Positions 1 to 6,713 of a stretch of 19,187 nt of DNA are shown piece after piece. The notes beneath the pieces are model-generated. The model saw only the letters and a program-made list of their open reading frames with translations. It had not been told where the DNA came from and did not search any database. The stretch's first letter is position 1. Each line of letters begins with the position of its first letter. The DNA is from JAVZIQ01 sp037440545. Its GTDB lineage: Archaea > Thermoproteota > Bathyarchaeia > Bathyarchaeales > Bathycorpusculaceae. A program made the translations under genes and the position numbers. Where the stretch lies: contig JBBITX010000026.1 of assembly GCA_037440545.1 (NCBI GenBank), positions 1-19,187 on the forward strand. The letters are read 5' to 3'.

Positions 1-323
1 TCGTAATCTCCCACGAGGAGGAGATAACTAATCCCTGAACGCCTATACTCGCCTGCTACAAACTCATGAATCTTAAATGCAGTTTCAAAACCCTCAAAAC
101 TTGAATTTATATATTCAACTGAAACAAACTTTGAGGAAACACCTAGCTGTTCTTTAAACTCAATAAACCTTTCAATCTGGGGTTTATACTTTTCCGGCCC
201 TATAACCAGCATTTGATAACGCTGCCCTCCAAAGCCTAAAACTGGATTTAAATGGTAAAATGTAAAGTAGGCTAAAACAAGTATTAGAGCCGATAAAGTT
301 AAGCTTCGTTTTGTAACCTTCAA
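1..323 (-). CDS. Gingipain-like (peptidase C25 family) secreted protein, N-terminal part only
   Basis: The gene is cut by the left edge; about 107 codons are visible. The chosen start is TTG at 321-323, the only start codon between the upstream in-frame stop and the hydrophobic segment. Residues about 6-25 (SLTLSALILVLAYFTFYHL) form a signal peptide or membrane anchor, so the protein should act outside the cell or on the membrane. The rest matches the opening of the C25 fold: a MLVIGPEKY strand, a helix with FKEQLG, a VSVEYI strand, a helix, and the ISYLLLVGDY strand like the YVLLVGD motif of gingipain relatives. The catalytic His and Cys would lie further along and cannot be seen, so activity is unproven. 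It is divergent from the ABC exporter operon. Family call moderately sure; protease function is inference. Confidence 0.58.
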   Translation of the reverse strand, partial: MKVTKRSLTLSALILVLAYFTFYHLNPVLGFGGQRYQMLVIGPEKYKPQIERFIEFKEQLGVSSKFVSVEYINSSFEGFETAFKIHEFVAGEYRRSGISYLLLVGDY

Positions 324-340
324 AATTTTACTCGACCATC

Positions 341-360
341 AACCTTTTTCTTCAAAGGTT
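341..360. repeat. Perfect inverted repeat upstream of the C25-like gene
   Basis: AACCTTT and AAAGGTT flank a six-base spacer (TTCTTC). It lies 18 bases before the TTG start of the C25-like gene and covers its likely ribosome-binding stretch (AAAGGTTGATGG on the minus strand). It could be an operator or a 5' leader hairpin masking the site. No function can be assigned from sequence alone. Confidence 0.5.
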
Positions 361-454
361 CAGTTGAAACGTTAAAAATAACTTATGAAAGGCTACTTCA
401 TAATTGAAATAAAGATTAAAAATCCATCAAAATTTAAGGCCTCCTGTTTTTGAT

Positions 455-467
455 GAAAGTTTTTATC
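455..467 (+). promoter_or_regulatory. Probable archaeal TATA promoter for the ABC operon
   Basis: A purine stretch (GAAAG) followed by TTTTTATC resembles a BRE plus TATA box. Transcription would begin about 25 bases on, near 489, just ahead of the GAGGAG ribosome-binding site at 491-496, giving a short leader before the TTG start at 503. Confidence 0.45.
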
Positions 468-502
468 TTTCTAGAAATGTTTTTGTTACAGAGGAGTAGG
501 CT

Positions 503-1276
503 TTGGCTTATCTGCCTGCTGTCAAATTGTCTGGCGTTTCTAAGCGCTATGGAGATGTTACAGCCGTAGACTACCTTGACCTTGAAGTTAGAAGGGGCGA
601 GGTTTTCGGGCTTTTAGGGCCTAACGGCTCTGGAAAGTCCACAACCCTTAAAATGGTTCTAGGCCTCGTTAAACCTGACAGGGGCTCTGTTAATGTTTTA
701 GGCTTAAACGTTCAGGATGACCCTGTTTCTGTTAAGAGGAGGATTGGATATGTGCCTGAATCGCCTCGAATTTACGAGTTTTTAACAGCTCTTGAATTTT
801 TAGACTTCACAGGCGATGTTTACGGCATGCCTCCTGAGGAGAAGAGGAGGCGTGTTGAAGAGTTTGTAAGGGCTTTAGATCTGGAGGGAAGAGAGGGCGA
901 CTTAATAAGCTCCTATTCAGAGGGCATGAAACAGAAAGTTGTCATAATTTCAGCCCTAATTCATAAGCCTGAACTTCTACTTTTAGACGAGCCGTTAAGC
1001 GGCTTAGACCCTAAATCTGCCAGAATTGTTAAGGACTTACTCCGTGAACTGGCAGTGCAGGGCGTTACAACAATAATGTCCACCCACATTTTGGAGATAG
1101 CCCAGGCCATGTGTGACAGGATAGCCATAATGTATGGAGGTAGACTGCTAGCCTTAGGAACAATAGAGGAGCTTAGGGCTAAGGCTAAAATGCCGGATTC
1201 AGGCTTGGAGGACATATTCCTAAAGCTGACGGGAACAGGGGATGTTAAACCAATTGTTGAGGCGTTAACCAGGTGA
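503..1276 (+). CDS. ABC transporter ATP-binding protein (ABC-2 export type), module 1
   Basis: A 257-residue nucleotide-binding subunit that would power the permease encoded next. Walker A GPNGSGKST is at residues 39-47, the Q-loop region GYVPES at 82-87, the signature YSEGM at 138-142, Walker B LLLLDEP near 158-164, and the switch His (STHIL) at 195. The Q-loop carries Glu rather than Gln, which is common in the CcmA/NatA-like drug and polymer export group. The start is TTG at 503, fixed by GAGGAG at 491-496 with a six-base spacing; no ATG is available nearby. Its stop overlaps the GTG start of the permease by four bases (GTGA), so the two are translationally coupled. The substrate cannot be told from sequence. 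Very sure of family. Confidence 0.95.
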   Translation: MAYLPAVKLSGVSKRYGDVTAVDYLDLEVRRGEVFGLLGPNGSGKSTTLKMVLGLVKPDRGSVNVLGLNVQDDPVSVKRRIGYVPESPRIYEFLTALEFLDFTGDVYGMPPEEKRRRVEEFVRALDLEGREGDLISSYSEGMKQKVVIISALIHKPELLLLDEPLSGLDPKSARIVKDLLRELAVQGVTTIMSTHILEIAQAMCDRIAIMYGGRLLALGTIEELRAKAKMPDSGLEDIFLKLTGTGDVKPIVEALTR

Positions 1277-2958
1277 AATGGAGAACCGTCCTAAAACTTG
1301 TAAGCATAGACGTTAAGGCTTCAAGGGCTGTTGGAAGTAAAAGGTTTAGAAGGTTCAGTGAGAGTAGAAAGCTAACTTTCGCCATATACACGGCGGCATG
1401 CATTCTAGGTTTGCTGGCGGGATGGCTTTTCGGAAACTTCTACTGTGGACTAAAAGATGAGGCTTTAAGAAAGCTTATTTCCAACGGTGTAGCTAACCTT
1501 TTCATAACTCTTCCAACAATAGCCCTAATATACGGCCTTGTCTTCACTCAGATGAGTCAAATTCAACGTACAGGCGCGAAAATAGCTGTTCAACCCCTCT
1601 ACTGGTTTCCAATAACTTGGGAGGAACATACAATTGCTTCGGTAATGGCGAACATTGTTGGGACGCCTCTTATAATCACAGCTTTTATATGTCCATTCAT
1701 AATCTTAGCTTCAATATTTGTAGGGTTAACATCCCTGGCAGCCTTAACAGTTTTAGCCCTCATGGCAAGCCTTTTCGCAGCAAGCATAACAACAGAAGTT
1801 TTCAAAACATTACAGGTTAGAATTTATGGAGCTGTGACAAAAGCGGCGGGAAGAGCTGCAATATGGGTTAGGCTCATAGGATCAATAGTTTTCTTCATAA
1901 TATTCTACACTATATATTTCTCGCTTTACTATAACGTTTCACCCCTAGCCCTAATAGAGTCTGTCTCCACAGGTCATAAGTTATTCTGGTTTATCCCATA
2001 CCTTTGGCCTGGCGTTATGCTTTCAGCCTTTTCAAGGGGCATGTGGCCTGAAACACTAATGTTTCTAGCAGCCTCTGCAGGGTTCATCCTCCTGCTTTTT
2101 AAGGCAGCGGTCAAATTGAACATGCGTTTTGGATTATATGAAGCACCATCCATTAAGGTTTCCAAAGGGTTTCAAGCTTCAAGCCTTGGCCTGCTGGGAA
2201 AACTGGGCTACTCCACTATTGAAGCGGCAATTATAAGGAAGGATTTGAAGGCTTTCACTAGAAGACATGAGCTGATTTACATATTTATAATTCCAATAAT
2301 CATTTTCATTATGCCCCTTATATCAACAATCAGGGGCGGATCAGCCTTACCCTCAGCTTTCTCCTCCTTCTTTTTCATCTACATAACCCTATTCCCTTGC
2401 AGTTTCATGGCTGCAAGTTTGGGAAGCATAATCTTCGGCTCTGAGGGTGGAGGTGTATGGCTGTTATGTTCATCTCCAATTTCAGCTAAAAGCCTCATAA
2501 AAGCGAAATACTCTATAACGGTGTTTTTCAGCCTTATTGTAGCATTCATCTGTGCTTTGGCTGCAGGATTTTTAACAGCCTTCAGCTTGAGATCAGCCAT
2601 AATAGGATTATTTGAAGCCATGTTCTTATCCTCATCCCTATCCATGGTTTCACTTGTTTCAGGAGTTAAGGGTGCTGATTTCAGGGAAATTCCAAGGCCT
2701 AGAATGGTTAAGCCTCTCTGGAGCTTAATCAACCTTGCCTTATGCTTAGCCTCTGCACTTGCAGTGTTGGCTCCACTTTTCCCATACGCTTTAGCCGTTA
2801 TATTCCAAAGCCACTTTGGATGGTCAACCACAATGCTGAACCAATATTTATACTTGGCTTTAATAATAAGTGGAGCCATATCAGCCGCTGTAACCTACGC
2901 AGCCTACAGAATAGCAATAAATAGTGCTGAGCAATTATTGTCTAAGGCTGAAATGTAA
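1273..2958 (+). CDS. Large ABC-2 type permease with two similar halves, module 1
   Basis: A 561-residue polytopic membrane protein with roughly 11-12 hydrophobic spans and a basic cytoplasmic N-terminus (residues 1-35). It appears internally duplicated. WFPITWEEHTIASVMANI (111-128) in the first half and WLLCSSPISAKSLIKAKY (396-413) in the second share the W..(S)PI(T/S)....I..K/M pattern typical of the cytoplasmic coupling region of ABC-2 permeases, each followed by a run of spans. One chain could therefore supply both transmembrane halves that ordinary half-size ABC-2 permeases reach by dimerising. The start is GTG at 1273, overlapping the upstream stop by four bases. A second ATPase gene begins 19 bases after the stop. 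Substrate unknown; candidates include a peptide, lipid or polymer, by family analogy only. Confidence 0.85.
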   Translation: MKWRTVLKLVSIDVKASRAVGSKRFRRFSESRKLTFAIYTAACILGLLAGWLFGNFYCGLKDEALRKLISNGVANLFITLPTIALIYGLVFTQMSQIQRTGAKIAVQPLYWFPITWEEHTIASVMANIVGTPLIITAFICPFIILASIFVGLTSLAALTVLALMASLFAASITTEVFKTLQVRIYGAVTKAAGRAAIWVRLIGSIVFFIIFYTIYFSLYYNVSPLALIESVSTGHKLFWFIPYLWPGVMLSAFSRGMWPETLMFLAASAGFILLLFKAAVKLNMRFGLYEAPSIKVSKGFQASSLGLLGKLGYSTIEAAIIRKDLKAFTRRHELIYIFIIPIIIFIMPLISTIRGGSALPSAFSSFFFIYITLFPCSFMAASLGSIIFGSEGGGVWLLCSSPISAKSLIKAKYSITVFFSLIVAFICALAAGFLTAFSLRSAIIGLFEAMFLSSSLSMVSLVSGVKGADFREIPRPRMVKPLWSLINLALCLASALAVLAPLFPYALAVIFQSHFGWSTTMLNQYLYLALIISGAISAAVTYAAYRIAINSAEQLLSKAEM

Positions 2959-2977
2959 ACGTGGTAGGAGCTTAAAC

Positions 2978-3925
2978 ATGGATTTAGCCATAGAAACATT
3001 CAACCTTACAAAACGCTACAAAAAGCTAACAGCTGTTGACAGGCTTAACTTAAAGGTTGAAAAAGGCACGGTTCACGGTTTTTTAGGTCCTAACGGGGCT
3101 GGAAAAACCACAACAATAAAGGTTTTAGTAGGTCTTCTAAAACCAGACGAGGGGAAAGTGAAGGTTTTAGGAAGAGAAGTGTTCGGAGACACCCCTCAAG
3201 CCCGATTAAAAGTTGGATACATGCCTGAACTTCCAAAATTCCCCAAACATTTAAGAGGATGGGAACTCCTCGACATATACGGCCAAATGTATGGGATGGC
3301 TAAAAAAGAACGCTTGGAGCAAATCCCTAAACTGCTGGAGTTGGTTGGACTTAGAGGCAGAGAGAAAGACTATATTGGAAAGTACAGCAAGGGAATGCAG
3401 CAACGTTTAGGAATAGCTCAAGCCCTCTTAAACAACCCTGAACTTGTAATTTTAGACGAGCCAAGCCTAGGCCTCGATCCTGTTGGAATGGTCGAAGTTA
3501 GAGAACTTGTGAAAAACATAGCTAAAGAAAGTAGAACAGTTTTCCTATCCTCCCACCTCCTCTTCGAAGTGGAACAAGTATGCAGTCATGTAACAATAAT
3601 TCATAAGGGAAAATCCCTATTATCAGACAAGCTTGAAAACGTTTCCAACAGGCTTTCCGGAACAGCCACATTAAATTTGGAGTTGGCTGAGAAATCCGAA
3701 GCTGCAGTGGAAGCTTTGAAGAGACTTCCCTATGTTCAAGCCGTAACTGTTGAAGGCAAAACCCTAATAGTCGAGCTTAAAACTAAAGACGACGTAAGAG
3801 CTCAAGTTTCTAATGAAATAACAAGGGCTGGAGGAGTAATAGTTTCCATGAGCCTGAAAGGCCAAACCTTAGAAGACGTTTTCATGCAGCTTATAACAAA
3901 ACCGCAGGATGTGAATGTGCAATGA
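2978..3925 (+). CDS. ABC transporter ATP-binding protein (ABC-2 export type), module 2
   Basis: 315 residues from the ATG at 2978, which has GGTAGGAG at 2963-2970 seven bases upstream. The frame is open upstream to 2924 but that stretch overlaps the previous gene. Walker A GPNGAGKTT is at residues 37-45, Q-loop region GYMPEL at 80-85 (Glu in place of Gln, as in the first ATPase), signature YSKGM at 136-140, Walker B LVILDEP at 156-162, and switch His193 (SSHLL). Beyond about residue 220 there is an accessory C-terminal domain of the kind seen in NatA/CcmA-type exporters, ending in LEDVFMQLI (298-306). The stop overlaps the next start by four bases (ATGA). It should pair with the half-size permease that follows. 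Very sure of family; substrate unknown. Confidence 0.94.
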   Translation: MDLAIETFNLTKRYKKLTAVDRLNLKVEKGTVHGFLGPNGAGKTTTIKVLVGLLKPDEGKVKVLGREVFGDTPQARLKVGYMPELPKFPKHLRGWELLDIYGQMYGMAKKERLEQIPKLLELVGLRGREKDYIGKYSKGMQQRLGIAQALLNNPELVILDEPSLGLDPVGMVEVRELVKNIAKESRTVFLSSHLLFEVEQVCSHVTIIHKGKSLLSDKLENVSNRLSGTATLNLELAEKSEAAVEALKRLPYVQAVTVEGKTLIVELKTKDDVRAQVSNEITRAGGVIVSMSLKGQTLEDVFMQLITKPQDVNVQ

Positions 3926-4866
3926 GTGACGGAGGCAGCTTTAAAACAAGGCTCTGGGCAGTTGTAAAATACGAGCTATTATGGAACATCCGTAAGAAGA
4001 AGTTTTTAGGAGTGATTGTTGTAGCCTTCATTCTAGCCACATTGTCTCTGACTCTTCCCCTTGTTTTAAGTAACATTGTTGGACAGCCTTTAAAGCAGAA
4101 TCCCGACTATGCCGTAAACACAGGGGCAGGAATAGGAGGCGTTGGAATGTTTCTATTCGCCGTTGTCGTGGTTATGAACAGCATTTCAGGAGAGTTTGAA
4201 AGCGGAACGATTGTTCCGCTTTTAACGAAGCCTGTTTCGCGAACCCTGGTTTTCGCTGGAAAACTCCTAGCCGCATTCATAACCCTCCTAGCCGCTTACA
4301 CCCTCTTATTCCTTTACATATCCATAGGAGGTACGCTTGTTTATGGACCTCAAAACAACCTACACCTCATACCTTTATCCCTCACAGGGGCAATGATCAG
4401 CACATTCGTTTACGCATCCATAGTTTTGGCCATAGGCTCAATTTCAAAAAGCTCCTTGATAGCAGCCATAGGAACTTTCGGAGTTTTCCTAGCGTTGACA
4501 ATAAGCTCGCCCATAATATCTTTATTTACAGATCAGTCCTGGATCCTCAACTACCTTCCTGGAAGCGGAAGAACTGGATACATAACTGGGACAACCCCTC
4601 AGACGCCATACACGCCTGGCAAGGCAATATCTACGGGCTCAGATGGCATACCGGAAAATCTAGTCAACTACGCCCTATATCCATCATCAAAGGTAGCATT
4701 CTACAAAATAGCCACAACCCCAGGACAGACCCCGCAACTGTTTGAGGTATATGAAGAAAACCTCTCCCTAATCTTGGCAAGATCAATAGCTGTGGCCATA
4801 GCCTACATTATCATATTCCTCCTAATCTCATGGATAGCCTTTAAAAGATCAGAAGTGCTTGAATAG
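3922..4866 (+). CDS. ABC-2 type permease, half-size, module 2
   Basis: 314 residues with about six membrane spans: around 29-50, 73-90, 110-135, 148-172, 178-200 and 285-308. The stretch NSISGEFESGTIVPLLTKP (87-105) followed by VSRTLVFAGKLLAA is the conserved coupling segment of ABC-2 permeases of the NosY/NatB kind, ahead of the third span. A large hydrophilic loop at about 205-280, rich in Gly, Thr and Pro, probably lies outside the membrane between the last two spans. The ATG at 3922 overlaps the stop of the ATPase (ATGA), so it is the last gene of a four-gene coupled operon. It would function as a dimer with the preceding ATPase. Confidence 0.9.
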   Translation: MSDGGSFKTRLWAVVKYELLWNIRKKKFLGVIVVAFILATLSLTLPLVLSNIVGQPLKQNPDYAVNTGAGIGGVGMFLFAVVVVMNSISGEFESGTIVPLLTKPVSRTLVFAGKLLAAFITLLAAYTLLFLYISIGGTLVYGPQNNLHLIPLSLTGAMISTFVYASIVLAIGSISKSSLIAAIGTFGVFLALTISSPIISLFTDQSWILNYLPGSGRTGYITGTTPQTPYTPGKAISTGSDGIPENLVNYALYPSSKVAFYKIATTPGQTPQLFEVYEENLSLILARSIAVAIAYIIIFLLISWIAFKRSEVLE

Positions 4867-5018
4867 ACCAACAAATCTAAACTTAAGCTGGCCATTAAAC
4901 ACTCATCAAAATTGGGACAGCCAACCCCGCATACACATCCCTTAATCAACCAGAACCTTTCCAATGTTTAAATAAATTCTAAGTTTAAGCCAATGCTGTT
5001 TTCAGAGCACGCTAATCT

Positions 5019-5026
5019 AATATAAT
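5019..5026 (+). promoter_or_regulatory. TATA box placing a leaderless start at 5046
   Basis: AATATAAT is centred about 24 bases before the GTG at 5046, the distance expected between a TATA box and the first transcribed base in archaea. No Shine-Dalgarno-like stretch precedes the GTG. This supports a leaderless mRNA and the GTG rather than the ATG at 5061. The 4867-5018 stretch before it shows nothing else I can name. Confidence 0.5.
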
Positions 5027-5045
5027 CTTTTACACGTATAGAATT

Positions 5046-6713
5046 GTGGAAGCCCTTGCCATGTCTGCTTCAAGCTTGATTTTACCTTTCGCTGTCCCAG
5101 ATGAAAAAGTCGGCCAAGCCTTCAACATGAACATGGAGGTCGCCTCCATCATGCTTCTTGCTGAGGGGAAACGTAAGAAGCACGCTTTTTTAGGATCAGC
5201 TGAAAAAACAATCTTTGTCTCCAAAATGCATTATCCTTTATGGCTTACACCGGTGAGGGAAGGCACCCTGATAATAGACGGGCTCGGCGTATCATCATAT
5301 GTTTTTAAACGTGAAAAGGTTCCTGATGTCCAATCCTTCATCGAAGAAATTGAAAGGGGAGCAACTGACAGAGCATACTTTTGGCAAACAATAAACAGAC
5401 ATGAAAAAACCTTCATAGAATTTCCTGAAACTCTCCAAGATAAAATTGAAGCCTTAATTACTGAAAGGGATTTTCACACAGCCTTTTTAGAGTATCTAAA
5501 AGAAGCCTCCGCAGCAGAACTTGAAGCCAGCCAGCCAGATGTTCTAGTGCCTCCTAAACTAGATGCAGAGGCAGCTTTAAAATGTAAAGGCCAATTTTTA
5601 AGAATAATTAAAAATGTCGAATTGGAGATAAGCAGCCTTGAACATGCGAGAAGCCTCCTAAACCAGACTTTAAGCCTCCATGAAAAAATGATTCTTAAGG
5701 AAATGGAGCATATACGCGGCTACTACAACGAGGAGGTTTTGAGGCTTAAGCCTACAGTGGAGAGAAACGTGGAAAAACTTGAGGGGAAGAGGAATGTCGA
5801 AACATCTAAAATGAACAAAACGTTTGAAAAAGAGCTTAAAATTAGAATTAGGGAGAAGGAAAGGCTTGAAAAGAAGCTTGAAGACCTTGAACTTAGGAAG
5901 GCAGACTATGGCAGAAGGCGCGAAACATGCAAAAGGAGAAACAACAAGTTAGGGTTAGCCCGTTGGGAGCATAGACTAAGAATATGCGAAGAAAAAATAA
6001 GGGAGGCAAATAGGAGAATGCAAGAGTTAGCAAAACACGTTGAGGAAGCCCGGAAAAAACATGAAGTCGACGTTGAAAAGGTTAAAAAAGCCTATCAGGA
6101 GCTTATACAAAAGGAGAAAAGCGTAATTTCAAACCTTGAAGCTCAATGTGAAGAGAAGATATACGCTAAAAGGGCGGAGGTTGAAAAGCTTAGGCTGAAA
6201 ACCGGCCTTGTCATCAAAAAGACTGAAGAGCTGATAAACAGAAAACACATGTGGATAAAAGAGGTTGAAAAAGCTATTTTGCCATTGCAAATTGAAGATG
6301 TCAAACTTGTATGTATACCCTTCTACCTTTTAGGCTATGAGGCTGAGGGAAAAACACAAATTCAAACAGTCCCACCTTCAAAGGTTGCAGCGCCTGGAGG
6401 CCTTCTGAAAACTTTCAAAAAAGCCCTAACAGGCCTTACACAGGAATCAAAAGTGAAACTTTTCCTCCAGCCTAGAACCGTAATCGGGAAAATGTTGGAC
6501 TCAGCTATAAAAACGGCTTCAGCCACAGATGAAGTTTTCGGCGAAACCCTAATCCAAACTGCAGCTTCAGCCAACCTTTTAAAAAGGCATGATTTCAGTG
6601 GAATGTTGATCAGAGGATTAGAAGAGCTTAAGGCTAATGGCTGGATTGGACAGATGGAGGTAGAAGCCCTTACAAAAACCTATATTGAAGGAGGAACTGG
6701 CAGTGAATTCTGA
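5046..6713 (+). CDS. Long coiled-coil protein of unknown function, partner of the downstream AAA+ ATPase
   Basis: 555 residues, not recognised as a named family. Residues 1-160 look like an alpha/beta globular part, with strands at HAFLGSAEKTIFVSK (46-60) and YPLWLTP (63-69). From about 180 to 410 the chain is highly charged and helical with heptad-like spacing (for example KERLEKKLEDLELRK, 271-285), long enough to form an extended coiled-coil hairpin. It returns to a strand-rich segment VKLVCIPFYLLGY (419-431) and a C-terminal helical part. IPFYLLGY echoes YPLWLTP before the coil, so the ends may build one head with the coil as an inserted arm; this is inference. No membrane span or catalytic motif is visible. 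Its end overlaps the ATPase gene by 11 bases. The start is GTG at 5046 (leaderless); ATG at 5061 is the alternative. Confidence 0.8.
   Translation: MEALAMSASSLILPFAVPDEKVGQAFNMNMEVASIMLLAEGKRKKHAFLGSAEKTIFVSKMHYPLWLTPVREGTLIIDGLGVSSYVFKREKVPDVQSFIEEIERGATDRAYFWQTINRHEKTFIEFPETLQDKIEALITERDFHTAFLEYLKEASAAELEASQPDVLVPPKLDAEAALKCKGQFLRIIKNVELEISSLEHARSLLNQTLSLHEKMILKEMEHIRGYYNEEVLRLKPTVERNVEKLEGKRNVETSKMNKTFEKELKIRIREKERLEKKLEDLELRKADYGRRRETCKRRNNKLGLARWEHRLRICEEKIREANRRMQELAKHVEEARKKHEVDVEKVKKAYQELIQKEKSVISNLEAQCEEKIYAKRAEVEKLRLKTGLVIKKTEELINRKHMWIKEVEKAILPLQIEDVKLVCIPFYLLGYEAEGKTQIQTVPPSKVAAPGGLLKTFKKALTGLTQESKVKLFLQPRTVIGKMLDSAIKTASATDEVFGETLIQTAASANLLKRHDFSGMLIRGLEELKANGWIGQMEVEALTKTYIEGGTGSEF

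Noticed and set aside
2379..2879. 166-codon open frame on the minus strand inside the permease gene
   Set aside because: It is antiparallel to a clearly real membrane protein gene and its translation has no recognisable pattern.
2924..2977. Upstream in-frame ATG for the second ABC ATPase
   Set aside because: The extra 18 residues lie inside the preceding permease gene and do not resemble ABC sequence; the ATG at 2978 has GGTAGGAG in the right place.
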